Positions 1 through 8,224 are shown, numbered from the stretch's first letter. The stretch: DNA of 64,000 nucleotides from Kitasatospora phosalacinea (GCF_030268885.1 NZ_BSSA01000012.1:157632-221631); one strand, 5' to 3'. Program-made: numbers and translations. Notes: generated by a model from the sequence alone, not told the origin.

Positions 1-109
1 CGGCCGCGTCCGAGCGGGCCAGGGCGGTGACGGTGTGGCCGGCCGCGACGAGTTCGGCGACGACCGCGGGCCCGGTCTGGCCGGAACCGCCGGTAACGAA
101 GACGTGCAT
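1..109 (-). CDS. NAD(P)-binding (NmrA/SDR-like) protein, N-terminal part only
   Basis: Read on the minus strand from an ATG at 109, the 36 visible residues begin MHVFVTGGSGQTGPAVVAEL. This is the beta-strand and glycine-rich turn (GGSGQTG, a GxxGxxG dinucleotide-binding loop) of an extended or atypical short-chain dehydrogenase. The gene runs off the left edge, so substrate and length are unknown. It is divergent from the TetR gene at 216, and operator-like repeats lie between them, so it is the likely target of that repressor. Confidence 0.8.
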   Translation of the reverse strand, partial: MHVFVTGGSGQTGPAVVAELVAAGHTVTALARSDAA

Positions 110-132
110 CTGAGCGCTCCCTATTTTTTTAC

Positions 133-215
133 GTCAGTGACTGGCGCTACGCGGCGCCGTCGCCGAGCCTAGGTAGCGTCAGTGACTGGCGTCAAGAAGC
201 GCCAGTCACTGGCGC
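133..215. promoter_or_regulatory. Three copies of a TetR-type operator motif
   Basis: The motif CAGTGACTGGCG occurs at about 135-146 and 181-192, and its inverse appears inside a 17-bp palindrome at 199-215 (GCGCCAGTCACTGGCGC, 8-bp arms around one base). The palindrome abuts the GTG at 216. The sites lie between the divergent reductase (start 109) and the TetR gene, the arrangement expected for an autoregulated repressor that also controls its neighbour. Binding itself is inferred. Confidence 0.7.
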
Positions 216-794
216 GTGCGCTACCCTCGGGGCGTGCCACGGAGCGGAGCAGAAGCTCGCCGCCGCCTTCAGCAGGCGGCTTTGGAGCTGTACCAGGAAC
301 ACGGGTTCGACCGGACGACGACGGCCGAGATCGCCGCCCGGGCGGGCGTCAACGAGCGCACCTTCTTCCGGCACTTCCCGGACAAGCGCGAGGTGCTCTT
401 CGACGGCGAGGCGGACCTGCGCGCCGTACTGGTCCGGGCGGTGACCGAGGCCCCCGACGGCCTGCCCCCGCTCGACGTGCTGCTGCGCGCCTTCCGGACG
501 GCCGAACCGGTCCTGGAGCGCAACCGCCCCTTCGCCGAGCCGCGCCTGCGGGTCATCGCGGCGACCCCGGCGCTGCGCGAACGCGACCTGGCCAAGGCCG
601 CGGCGCTCGGCGACGCCCTGGCCGAGGCGCTGCGGCAGCGCGGTGTGGCCGACCGGTCCGCCGCCCTGGCCGCCGTGGCCGGGTGGGCCGCCTTCCACCA
701 GGCGGTCCGGTCCTGGATCGACACCCCCGCCTCCCGCCTGAACGTCCACCTCCGCCGGGCCTTCGACGACCTGCGCGCCCTCCTCGACGACTGA
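216..794 (+). CDS. TetR/AcrR family transcriptional regulator
   Basis: The protein has about 192 residues, normal for TetR repressors. The N-terminal helix-turn-helix reads FDRTTTAEIAARAGVNERTF followed by FRHFPDKREVLF, the classic TetR signature. The C-terminal ligand and dimer domain is not specific enough to name an inducer. GTG codons at 216 and 234 are both possible starts. The first abuts an operator palindrome and neither has a convincing ribosome site, so the gene may be leaderless or start at 234. It is divergent from a reductase gene at the left edge, which it probably represses together with itself. Confidence 0.88.
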   Translation: MRYPRGVPRSGAEARRRLQQAALELYQEHGFDRTTTAEIAARAGVNERTFFRHFPDKREVLFDGEADLRAVLVRAVTEAPDGLPPLDVLLRAFRTAEPVLERNRPFAEPRLRVIAATPALRERDLAKAAALGDALAEALRQRGVADRSAALAAVAGWAAFHQAVRSWIDTPASRLNVHLRRAFDDLRALLDD

Positions 795-966
795 CCCCCT
801 CCCCCGGCCGTCACTCTCCGGAGCCGGACCAGCCGACCGGCCCAGGACGGCCGCCCCGGCCAACGGCCTTCCACCTGCGTCTACTTGGTTTCCCCGAACG
901 GTGCGCCAGCCACCGGGCGGGCAAGTAGGGTGTCACCGTCCGCAGTCGGGGAGGAAGGGGCGCGGC

Positions 967-2502
967 ATGCCCGAATTCGGGGAGTGGGACGGCCTGTTCG
1001 AGGGGATCGACGTCACCGGGATGCGCTGGGCGTGGCTGTCGGGGCTGTCCGGGCACCCCGCCCCGGACGTCCGGGTGCGGCTGGCGCCCTTGCTGTTCTC
1101 CATGGCGATGGACGAGGGGCAGCCGCCGGAGGTCGTCGACGCCGCCGTCGCCTCCCCCGACTGGCGGGTGCGCCGCTACTGGGCGGAGTACCAGCGGGGC
1201 ATGACCCTCGCGCAGTGGGTGCGGCTGCTCGACTTCGACGGCCCCGACTGGCAGCAGCGGGCCCTCCGGCACTTCGCCCGCAGGAACGCACCGCGGCCGC
1301 CCGCGCAGTGGTTCGCCCGGCGGGCGGCCGATCCGGACCCGCGGGTGCGGCTGCGGACGCTGTGGTTCCGTGGCCTGCCCGGGGAGGTGGCGGTGGCGCT
1401 GGCCGCCGACCCCGACTCCGGGGTGCGTGCGGAGGTCTGCGGGTGCGCCTGGGAGCACCTGGGCGCGGAGCAGCGCGCGGTGCTGGCCACCGACCCGGAC
1501 CCTGGCGTTCGGGAGGCCGCGCAGGGACAGGTGGAGTCCGAACGCCCCCTCTCCCCGGCTGAGTTCGAGGAACTGGACGAGAACGGTCGCATCAAGGCGG
1601 TCCACCTGCGGGAAGTCGAGGAGGAACTCGCCCGGCACCTGGTCGACCACCCGGACCCGAAGCTGCGCCGCTTCCTGGCGGGGCGGCCGCTGCCCCCGGA
1701 CGTGCTGGCGGCCCTGGCCGCGGACCCGGACGAGGACGTCCGGGCCGAGATCGTCGCCCGCCCCGACACCCCGGAGGAGTTGCGGGCCAGGGCCTGCACC
1801 GGCCTGCCACCGAACAAGCCCTCCTGGGACCTGCGTTGGGTGGAGGAGTTGCACGGCGACCCCGAGGCCATGCGCCGCCTGGCCGCTTCGGCGAGCGCCG
1901 CCGTCCGGCGCTCCGTCGCCCGCGCCCGCACCCTGCCGCCCGACGTCCTGGCCCGACTGGCCCACGACCCCGTCAGCAGCGTGCGCACCGCGATCACCGC
2001 CCACAACGAGGCCGCACCCCCCGAACTGCTGCTGGAAGCCGCCCGGACCTGGAACTACCCGGGCTCGGTGCTGCACCACCCGCACTTCCCCTTCGACCGG
2101 CTGCGGGCCGCCTGGGCCGACGACCCCGAACCGACCGTGCGCCGCCTCGCCCTGTACGCACCCGACTGCACCCCCGAACTGGTCGAACGGCTCGCCGAGG
2201 ACCCGGACGAGCGGGTGCACCAGCGTGCCGCGGCCGACCCGCGCCTGTCGCCCGCCACCGTGCTGCGCCTGCTCGACGCCACCGAGGCCGACTACCGGGC
2301 CACGCTGGAGACGCCCGGCCTGCCGGTGCCCCACACGTACGAGCTGCGCCGGGCGGTGATCCGCAACCCGCGGCTGCCGGTGCCGGTGCTGATCGGCCTG
2401 CTCCGCGACCGGGAGCAGGCCCAGGCCGCCGCCGCCAACCCGGCGGTCCCGGCGGCGGTGGCGCACCGGCTGGTCGACCTGGTCGCCGACCGGAAGGACT
2501 GA
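967..2502 (+). CDS. LRV/HEAT-like repeat protein, copy 1
   Basis: A 511-residue protein made almost entirely of helical repeats with the theme LAADPDxxVRxxVAxxP, resembling the leucine-rich-variant or HEAT-like arrays common in actinomycetes. No catalytic motif, signal peptide or membrane segment is visible, so a scaffold or binding role is the most that can be said. I chose the ATG at 967 because a GGGGAGGAAGGGG site precedes it and the start MPEFGEWDGLF matches that of the next gene (MPESGEWDALF). The following gene is a tandem paralogue 50 bp downstream, and the pair shares a long identical DNA tract. Confidence 0.8.
   Translation: MPEFGEWDGLFEGIDVTGMRWAWLSGLSGHPAPDVRVRLAPLLFSMAMDEGQPPEVVDAAVASPDWRVRRYWAEYQRGMTLAQWVRLLDFDGPDWQQRALRHFARRNAPRPPAQWFARRAADPDPRVRLRTLWFRGLPGEVAVALAADPDSGVRAEVCGCAWEHLGAEQRAVLATDPDPGVREAAQGQVESERPLSPAEFEELDENGRIKAVHLREVEEELARHLVDHPDPKLRRFLAGRPLPPDVLAALAADPDEDVRAEIVARPDTPEELRARACTGLPPNKPSWDLRWVEELHGDPEAMRRLAASASAAVRRSVARARTLPPDVLARLAHDPVSSVRTAITAHNEAAPPELLLEAARTWNYPGSVLHHPHFPFDRLRAAWADDPEPTVRRLALYAPDCTPELVERLAEDPDERVHQRAAADPRLSPATVLRLLDATEADYRATLETPGLPVPHTYELRRAVIRNPRLPVPVLIGLLRDREQAQAAAANPAVPAAVAHRLVDLVADRKD
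1989..2247 (+). repeat. 259-bp tract identical between tandem paralogues (copy in gene 1)
   Basis: These bases match 3587-3845 exactly, by direct comparison. On both sides the two genes differ at many positions. The tract encodes the repeats from about AITAHNEAAPPELL to VHQRAAADPRL. Absolute identity, including silent positions, inside otherwise divergent paralogues suggests gene conversion or recombination after duplication. Confidence 0.88.
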
Positions 2503-2552
2503 GCCGGCCCGGCCGTCCGGCTCGAAGGAACTCGAGGGAAGGGGAGTGGGAA

Positions 2553-4073
2553 GTGCCGGAGTCCGGGGAGTGGGACGCGCTGTTCGCGGGCGTCGAGGAG
2601 GTGCTCGCGGAAGGGGAGGTGGCCTTCGAGTGGCTGCAGGGGTTGTCCGCGAGCCGATCGGTGGAGGTCCTGGCGCGGCTGGCGACCGAGAACAGGTACC
2701 TGGCGTACGACCGGCAGCCGCCGGAGGTCGTCGACGCCGCCGTCGCCTGCCCCGACTGGCGGATCCGCCGCTACTGGGTCGAGAACCAGCGGGGGATGAG
2801 CCTCGCGCAGTGGGAGCGGCTGATCCGCGACGAACCGCCCCTCGACTGGCAGCGCACCTTCATGGCCTACCACACCCGCCAGCACGCGCCGCGGCCCACC
2901 GCGCAGTGGTTCGCCCGGCGGGCGGCCGACCCGGACCCGCGGGTGCGGCTGCGGACGCTGTGGTTCCGGGGCCTGCCCGCGGAGGTGGCGGTGGCGCTGG
3001 CCGCCGATCCGGACCCGCAGGTGCGCCGGGAGGTCTGCCTCCACGCCTGGTACGAGGCGGGCGAGGCGAGCCGGGCGGCGCTGCTCGCCGACCCCGATCC
3101 GCGGGTCCGGGAGGCCGCACGGGAGGAGGAGGGGGGCGAACCCCGCTTGTCCCTGGCCGAGTTCGCGGCGCTGGACGCGGAGGACCGTCTCGACGAACTG
3201 CACGAGCAGGGTGCCGCGGAAGAACTCCTGCGGCACCTGGCCGTCCACCCCGACCCGAAGCTGCGCCGCTACGCGGCCGGGGCCCGGCTGGACCCGGAAC
3301 TGCTCGCCGCGCTGGCCGCGGACCCGGACGAGGACGTCCGGGCCGAGATCGCCGTCCGCGAGGACGTGCCCGACGCGGTGCGGGACCGGGCCGCGGCGGG
3401 CCTGCCGCCCGACCGGAAGTTCTGGCACCTGAAGTGGGTCGAGGACCTGCACGACGACCCTGCGGCCATGCGCCGCCTGGCCGCCTCCGCCAGCGTCCCC
3501 GTCCGGCGCTCCGTCGCCGAGGCCCGCACCCTGCCGCCCGACGTCCTGGCCCGACTGGCCCACGACCCCGTCAGCGGCGTGCGCGACGCGATCACCGCCC
3601 ACAACGAGGCCGCACCCCCCGAACTGCTGCTGGAAGCCGCCCGGACCTGGAACTACCCGGGCTCGGTGCTGCACCACCCGCACTTCCCCTTCGACCGGCT
3701 GCGGGCCGCCTGGGCCGACGACCCCGAACCGACCGTGCGCCGCCTCGCCCTGTACGCACCCGACTGCACCCCCGAACTGGTCGAACGGCTCGCCGAGGAC
3801 CCGGACGAGCGGGTGCACCAGCGTGCCGCGGCCGACCCGCGCCTGCCCGCGGCCGCCCTGCGGCGCCTGCTCGACACCACCGGGTCGGACGTCCGCGCGG
3901 GCTTCGAGACCGACGGGCTGCGCCGGGCGCTGGCCCGCAACCCGGCGCTGCCGGTGCCGGTGCTGATCGGCCTGCTCCGCGACCGGGAGCAGGCCCGGGC
4001 CGCCGCCGCCAACCCGGCGGTCCCGGCGGCGGTGGCCCTCCGGATGATCGACCTGGCGGCGGCGCGGCTGTGA
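2553..4073 (+). CDS. LRV/HEAT-like repeat protein, copy 2
   Basis: A 506-residue paralogue of the preceding protein with the same architecture: N-terminal MPESGEWDALF, then successive LAADPDxxVR repeats to the C-terminus. The start is a GTG at 2553 preceded by GAGGGAAGGGGAG. The N-terminal third is clearly diverged from copy 1, whereas the C-terminal third includes 259 bp of identical DNA. The two genes are co-directional and separated by 50 bp, so they are probably co-transcribed. No enzymatic signature is visible. The function is unknown, and a protein-protein or nucleic-acid binding scaffold is only an inference from the repeat type. Confidence 0.8.
   Translation: MPESGEWDALFAGVEEVLAEGEVAFEWLQGLSASRSVEVLARLATENRYLAYDRQPPEVVDAAVACPDWRIRRYWVENQRGMSLAQWERLIRDEPPLDWQRTFMAYHTRQHAPRPTAQWFARRAADPDPRVRLRTLWFRGLPAEVAVALAADPDPQVRREVCLHAWYEAGEASRAALLADPDPRVREAAREEEGGEPRLSLAEFAALDAEDRLDELHEQGAAEELLRHLAVHPDPKLRRYAAGARLDPELLAALAADPDEDVRAEIAVREDVPDAVRDRAAAGLPPDRKFWHLKWVEDLHDDPAAMRRLAASASVPVRRSVAEARTLPPDVLARLAHDPVSGVRDAITAHNEAAPPELLLEAARTWNYPGSVLHHPHFPFDRLRAAWADDPEPTVRRLALYAPDCTPELVERLAEDPDERVHQRAAADPRLPAAALRRLLDTTGSDVRAGFETDGLRRALARNPALPVPVLIGLLRDREQARAAAANPAVPAAVALRMIDLAAARL
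3587..3845 (+). repeat. 259-bp tract identical between tandem paralogues (copy in gene 2)
   Basis: This is the partner of 1989-2247. The nearest upstream mismatches are two adjacent bases just before the tract, and identity ends after the GCGCCTG that closes an ADPRL repeat. Confidence 0.88.
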
Positions 4074-4080
4074 ACGGGCG

Positions 4081-4509
4081 TCAGTCGATGCAGAACTCGT
4101 TGCCCTCGACGTCCTGCATGACGATGCACGAGTCGTCGCCGCCGTCGTACAGCAGCTGGACCCGGACGGCGCCGAGCGGGAGCAGGCGGGCGCACTCGGC
4201 TTCGAGCGCGGCCAGCCGCTCTTCGCCGAGCAGGCCGGTGCCGACCCGGACGTCGAGGTGGACGCGGTTCTTGACCACCTTGCCCTCGGGGACGCGCTGG
4301 AAGTACAGCCGGGGGCCGACGCCGGTGGGGTCGGTGCAGGCCGACCAGGAACCGCGCTCCTCGGGCGGGCAGGAGGCCTGGTACTCTTCCCAACTGCCGA
4401 AGCCCTTGGGGGGACGGGACTCGTAGCCGAGCACCTCGCACCAGAAGCGGGCGACCCGGGCCGGGTCGGCGCAGTCGAAGGTGACCTGGAACTGTCTGAG
4501 CACTGCCAT
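4081..4509 (-). CDS. VOC (glyoxalase/bleomycin-resistance fold) family protein
   Basis: A 142-residue single-domain protein. It begins MAVLRQFQVTFDCADPARVARFW, the first beta-alpha unit of the vicinal oxygen chelate fold, followed by WCEVLGYE. The C-terminal half has the second unit, with NRVHLDVRVG and a typical ending ... IVMQDVEGNEFCID. VOC proteins include dioxygenases, lyases and drug-binding proteins, and this one cannot be placed further. I prefer the ATG at 4509 to the in-frame GTG at 4518 because homologues start just before the first strand. It converges on the repeat-protein gene with 7 bp between them. Confidence 0.85.
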   Translation of the reverse strand: MAVLRQFQVTFDCADPARVARFWCEVLGYESRPPKGFGSWEEYQASCPPEERGSWSACTDPTGVGPRLYFQRVPEGKVVKNRVHLDVRVGTGLLGEERLAALEAECARLLPLGAVRVQLLYDGGDDSCIVMQDVEGNEFCID

Positions 4510-4596
4510 GGCGGGCACCCTAACAGCACGTCAGCCGGGTGTCGTCCGAATATCGGTCGCTCGTAACTGCCCGCTCTCCCCCGCCCCGGCGCCCCG

Positions 4597-4800
4597 TCAG
4601 GCGTAGAAGCGCACCTTGTTCAGGCCGTGGTTGACCTTGGTGGTGACGCCCTCCGCCTCCAGCAGTTCGGTGAACAGCGGGATGAACAGCGGGAGCGTCG
4701 GGTGGCCGTGCGCAACGGGCGCGCCGAACGGGCCGGTGGCGGCGCGCTCGGGGCCGGCCGGGGCCCTGAGGGCGTCGAGTCCGTTGACGGCGAGTGCCAC
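4597..4800 (-). pseudogene. Remnant of a MaoC-type enoyl-CoA hydratase
   Basis: The 67-residue reading frame contains GPFGAPVAHGHPTL, matching the catalytic-His loop of MaoC hydratases (GPFGGTIAHGFLTL), and ends KVNHGLNKVRF, a hallmark of the next beta strand in that family. A complete MaoC domain is about 150 residues. Here the N-terminal hot-dog helix and catalytic Asp segment are missing and a stop follows the KVRF strand. It looks like an internally deleted and truncated gene. It sits 30 bp downstream of an acyl-CoA ligase, a usual partner of such hydratases. Confidence 0.65.
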
Positions 4801-4830
4801 GGGGAGGTGCCTTTCGGAGAGGAGAGGGGG

Positions 4831-6318
4831 TCATCCGGCGTGCAGGGCACGGAGCCGGTCCTTGAGGATCTTTCCGGTGGCGGTGCGCGGCAGTTCGTCC
4901 GCGAGCACCAGGGTCTTGGGGAGCTTGTACTTGGCGAGGAGCCCGGCCAGTGCGGCGAGCAGTTCCGCCGGGTCGGGCGCGGTGCCGGGTTCGGGGACGA
5001 CCACGGCGCGGCCGACCTCGCCCCACCTGGCGTCGGGGACGCCGTGGACGGCGCACTCGGCGATGCCGGGCAGGGCGAGCAGGGCCTCCTCGACCTCGGC
5101 GGGGTAGACGTTCTCGCCGCCGGAGATGTACATGTCCTTGATCCGGTCGGCGATGGTGAGGTACCCGTCGGCGTCGGCCCGGGCGGCGTCGCCGCTGCGG
5201 AACCAGTCGCCGTGGAAGGACCGGGCGGTGGCCTCGGGCAGGCCCCAGTAGCCGGGGCCGACGTTGGGCCCGCTGACCAGCACCTCGCCGACCTCGCCGA
5301 TCCCGGCCTCCCGCCCGTCCGGGGTGGTCAGCCGCACGTCGGTGAAGAAGTGCGGGACGCCCGCGCTGCCCGCCTTGGCGACGGTGTGCCCGGCGTCCAG
5401 GAAGAGCACGCCGGGCCCGGCCTCGGTCATGCCGTAGCCCTGCTGGAAGGACAGGCCGCGGCGCAGGTAGGTGTCGATCAGCGGGCGCGGGACGGGGGCA
5501 CCGCCGCAGTTGAGGATGCGCAGGCTGCTCAGGTCGGCGTCGTCCCAGCCGTTCTGGCGGGCCATCAGGTCGAACATGGTCGGCACGCCGAACATGTAGG
5601 TGATGCGTTCCCGGGCGACCAGTTCCAGGGTCGCGGCCGGGTCGAAGGACTCGACCAGGTGGCAGGTACCGCCCTTGAGCAGGACGGGCAGGGTGAGCAT
5701 GTTCAGGCCGCCGGTGTGGAACAGCGGGGCGGCGACCAAGGCGCTGTCGTCGGCGAGCAGGTCGGTGTCGACCAGGACGTTGTAGGCGTTCCAGGTGAGG
5801 TTGCCGTGGGTGAGCAGGGCGCCCTTGGGGCGGCCGGTGGTGCCCGAGGTGTACATGATCAGGCAGGTGTCGTCGAGGCCGACCGGCTCGTCGATCGGCG
5901 CGGTGCCGGCCCCGGCCAGCCAGGACTCGTACGCCTCGCCGGTCTCCACCGTCACCGGCACCGCGCCGGGCGGCACCAGCGGGGCGCAGCCGGGTGCGTG
6001 GACCAGCGCGCGGGCCCCGCTGTCGTCGAGCTGGAAGGCGATCTCGGGCCGGGCGAGGCGGGTGTTGAGCGGGACGAAGAGCGCGCCGAGCAGGCCGGTC
6101 GCGAACAGCGTCTCCAGGAAGGCCGGGTGGTTGGGGCCCAGGTAGGCGACCCGGTCGCCGCGGCGGACCCCGGCGGTGCGCAGGGCGTGGGCCAGGCGGG
6201 TGCTGCGCTCGTGCAGGTCGGCGTAGCTGTGGCGGTGTCCGGCGTGGACGAGGGCGGTGCGGTGCGGGGTCTTCCTGGCGCGGCGGGCGGGCCAGGAGCC
6301 GATTCCCTGGTTGCGCAT
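4831..6318 (-). CDS. AMP-forming fatty-acyl-CoA synthetase (FadD-like)
   Basis: A 495-residue member of the ANL adenylating enzymes, which activate a carboxylic acid with ATP and transfer it to coenzyme A. Visible core motifs are YTSGTTGRPKG (phosphate loop), GYGMTEAGPG (A5), GDWFRSGDAA (adenosine-binding Asp), IADRIKDMYISGGENVYP (hinge) and PRTATGKILK with the catalytic C-terminal Lys. All are intact, so the enzyme should be active. The start is the ATG at 6318. Remnants of a MaoC hydratase follow it and of an SDR dehydrogenase precede it on the same strand, so it appears to be the survivor of a beta-oxidation-like operon. The exact acid substrate cannot be read from the sequence. Confidence 0.92.
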   Translation of the reverse strand: MRNQGIGSWPARRARKTPHRTALVHAGHRHSYADLHERSTRLAHALRTAGVRRGDRVAYLGPNHPAFLETLFATGLLGALFVPLNTRLARPEIAFQLDDSGARALVHAPGCAPLVPPGAVPVTVETGEAYESWLAGAGTAPIDEPVGLDDTCLIMYTSGTTGRPKGALLTHGNLTWNAYNVLVDTDLLADDSALVAAPLFHTGGLNMLTLPVLLKGGTCHLVESFDPAATLELVARERITYMFGVPTMFDLMARQNGWDDADLSSLRILNCGGAPVPRPLIDTYLRRGLSFQQGYGMTEAGPGVLFLDAGHTVAKAGSAGVPHFFTDVRLTTPDGREAGIGEVGEVLVSGPNVGPGYWGLPEATARSFHGDWFRSGDAARADADGYLTIADRIKDMYISGGENVYPAEVEEALLALPGIAECAVHGVPDARWGEVGRAVVVPEPGTAPDPAELLAALAGLLAKYKLPKTLVLADELPRTATGKILKDRLRALHAG

Positions 6319-6337
6319 GAGGGTGTGACAGCCTTTC

Positions 6338-6390
6338 GGGACTCGGGACTCGGGAGTGAGGGCTCAGGGCTCGGGACTCGGGGCTCGGGG
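6338..6390. repeat. Short degenerate tandem repeat of about 8-10 bp
   Basis: Repeated units of the type GGGACTC, GGGCTC and CGGGACTC lie just upstream of the acyl-CoA ligase start. The tract is imperfect and could have arisen by slippage. It fills much of the gap between the ligase and the SDR remnant. Confidence 0.6.
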
Positions 6391-6439
6391 CGGGGCCGCT
6401 CCCGCCCTGCCCGCGCATCCGGACCGCGGCGGCGCGGGC

Positions 6440-6687
6440 TCAGGTGAAGGTGCCGCGCAGGTGGGTGGTGACCACGGCGTCGCGCTCCTCGTCGGTCATC
6501 TTCCACAGCACCCGGTCGTGCAGGATCCCGGCGTCGGTGACCAGCACGTCGATCCGGCCGAAGGCGTCCACCGCCCCGTCCACCAGGGCCTGTGCGGCCT
6601 CGGGGTGGCGGCCGCGGCCTCGGCGACCTTGCCGGTCAGGTCCAGGTGCCGACCCGGGCTCAGGAGGGTTTCGCTGCTCATGGCCAT
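6440..6687 (-). pseudogene. Decayed short-chain dehydrogenase (3-hydroxyacyl-CoA dehydrogenase type)
   Basis: One minus-strand frame, from 6687, starts MAMSSETLLSPGRHLDLTGKVA, a typical SDR beginning, but lacks the TGxxxGxG cofactor loop. Another frame carries LVDGAVDAFGRIDVLVTDAGILHDR, the NNAG-like strand of classical SDRs, followed by WKMTDEERDAVVTTHLRGTF and a stop. The full enzyme would need about 250 residues. The cofactor-binding region is deleted, there is a frame change, and the catalytic SYK half is absent. It starts divergently from the MarR gene across a palindromic operator. Confidence 0.75.
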
Positions 6688-6695
6688 TGAAGCTA

Positions 6696-6728
6696 GGAAC
6701 AATCATTGTTGATGTCAATGATTGTTCC
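6696..6728. promoter_or_regulatory. Perfect 12-bp inverted repeat, likely MarR operator
   Basis: GGAACAATCATT at 6696-6707 pairs exactly with AATGATTGTTCC at 6717-6728 across 9 bases. It is AT-rich against a very GC-rich background and lies in the short divergent region between the SDR remnant and the MarR gene, 29 bp from the MarR start. Autoregulation by the MarR protein and control of the ligase operon are inferred from position. Confidence 0.75.
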
Positions 6729-6757
6729 GGACATCTTCGCCCTGGCATGATGACCCC

Positions 6758-7192
6758 ATGAACGACGCCCCCTGGATGCACGGCCTGCACGCCGACACCG
6801 GCTACCTGCTCTACCGCCTCGGCCAGCGCTCCGGCAGCGCGTTCAACGCCGCCCTCGAACAGCACGGCCTCCGCCTGCGCCACCACGCGATCCTGCGCTA
6901 CCTCGCCACCGTCGACGGCGCCCGCCAGCGCGAACTCGCCGACCGCCTCGGCTACGACCCCAGCGCGATCGTCTCCCTGCTCGACGACCTCCAGCAGCTC
7001 GGCCTCGCCGAACGCCGCCCCGACCCCGCCGACCGCCGCAGCCGCCTCGTCGTCCTCACCCCGGCCGGCCACGCCCTCCTCCGCACCGCCGACCACGACA
7101 GCCGCCGCGTCACCGAGGACCTCCTCGCCCCCCTCTCCCCCGCCGACCGCGCCACCCTCAACGACCTGCTCCAGCGCATCTCCACGCTCTGA
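6758..7192 (+). CDS. MarR family transcriptional regulator
   Basis: A 144-residue single-domain regulator. The winged helix-turn-helix is clear: QRELADRLGYDPSAIVSLLDDL is the recognition region and LGLAERRPDPADRRSRLVVLT is the wing with the family DxRxR signature. The start is the ATG at 6758, chosen because the family begins shortly before the first helix. The longer frame from 6722 would run into the operator. MarR proteins of this size usually sense a small aromatic or acyl ligand. Being divergent from an acyl-CoA ligase cluster suggests an acyl-CoA or free-acid signal, which is inference. Confidence 0.9.
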   Translation: MNDAPWMHGLHADTGYLLYRLGQRSGSAFNAALEQHGLRLRHHAILRYLATVDGARQRELADRLGYDPSAIVSLLDDLQQLGLAERRPDPADRRSRLVVLTPAGHALLRTADHDSRRVTEDLLAPLSPADRATLNDLLQRISTL

Positions 7193-7252
7193 ACCCCGGC
7201 CCGGCACCGCCCTGATCCGCCGTTGAGGAGCGCGACCGGGCGGCTGCCTGGC

Positions 7253-8173
7253 ATGCTGACGGACATGATCGATCCTTCCGCCGCCCCGTCGGCCACCGCC
7301 GCGTCGGCCGCCGATCCGCTGGACGTGTTCACCGCGCACCGGGGGGTGCTGTTCGGCACCGCCTACCGACTGCTGGGCAGTGTCGCCGACGCCGAGGACG
7401 TGCTGCAGGACGCCTGGATCAAGTGGTCGGCGGCCGGGCGGGCCGAGCAGGTGGAGAACCCGCGGGCGTACCTGGTGCGGACGGTCACCAACCTGTCGTT
7501 GACCAGGCTGACGTCGGCGCGGGCCGTGCGGGAGTCGTACGTGGGGCCGTGGCTGCCGGAGCCGGTGCTGACCGAGGCGGACGCGGCGGAGGGGGCGGAG
7601 CTGGCGGACTCGGTGTCGACGGCGCTGCTGGTGGTGCTGGAGAGCCTCGGGCCGGTGGAGCGGGCGGTGTTCGTGCTGCGCGAGGCGTTCGGGTTCAGCC
7701 ACGCGGAGATCGCCGGGTTCCTGGACCGCAGCGAGGCGACGGTCCGGCAGACGGCGCACCGGGCGCGTGAGCACGTCCGGGCCCGGCGGCCCCGCTTCGA
7801 CACCGACCCCGAGCAGCGCCGCGAGGTCACCGGCCGGTTCCTGGCGGCCTGCGACGGCGGCGACCTGAACGCGATGCTGGAACTGCTCGCCCCCGACGTC
7901 ACGGCCTGGTCGGACGGCGGCGGCAAGGTCACCGCGGCCCGCCGCCCGCTGCACGGCGCCGACCCGGTGGCCCGCTGGATGGTGGGCGTGCTCGCCAAGC
8001 CCTCGGTGCGCGGCACCACGTGGCGCTCGGCCTCCATCAACGGCGAGGAGGGCGTGCTGTTCACGGTGGACGGCCACCCGATCGGCGCGCTCACCTTCGA
8101 CCTGGCGGACGGGCTGATCCGCAACCTGCGCTTCCAGGTCAACCCGGACAAGCTGCGCGGCCTGCTGCCCTGA
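7253..8173 (+). CDS. ECF RNA polymerase sigma factor, SigJ-like, with SnoaL-like C-terminal domain
   Basis: About 306 residues. Region 2 is AHRGVLFGTAYRLLGSVADAEDVLQDAWIKW and region 4 contains HAEIAGFLDRSEATVRQTAHRAREHV. Beyond residue about 185 an extra domain of about 115 residues follows (FLAACDGGDLNAMLELLAPDVTAWSDGG), the NTF2/SnoaL-like fold used by SigJ-type ECF factors in place of a separate anti-sigma factor. No anti-sigma gene is adjacent, which fits. ATG codons at 7253 and 7265 are both plausible and neither has a strong ribosome site. A strong hairpin follows the stop. Confidence 0.88.
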   Translation: MLTDMIDPSAAPSATAASAADPLDVFTAHRGVLFGTAYRLLGSVADAEDVLQDAWIKWSAAGRAEQVENPRAYLVRTVTNLSLTRLTSARAVRESYVGPWLPEPVLTEADAAEGAELADSVSTALLVVLESLGPVERAVFVLREAFGFSHAEIAGFLDRSEATVRQTAHRAREHVRARRPRFDTDPEQRREVTGRFLAACDGGDLNAMLELLAPDVTAWSDGGGKVTAARRPLHGADPVARWMVGVLAKPSVRGTTWRSASINGEEGVLFTVDGHPIGALTFDLADGLIRNLRFQVNPDKLRGLLP

Positions 8174-8178
8174 CCCGA

Positions 8179-8224
8179 CGACGCCCGGCCCCGCCCCGGT
8201 CGATCGGGGCGGGGCCGGGCGTCG
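8179..8224. terminator. Strong bidirectional hairpin terminator
   Basis: Perfectly complementary 20-bp arms at 8179-8198 and 8205-8224 enclose a 6-base loop. It lies between the convergent sigma-factor gene and the membrane-protein gene at 8238. There is no T-tract, as is usual in streptomycetes. Confidence 0.85.

Noticed and set aside
2292..4529. Long minus-strand frame opposite the repeat-protein genes
   Set aside because: Its translation is Gly/Arg/Val-rich without domain structure. The plus-strand repeat proteins explain the region.
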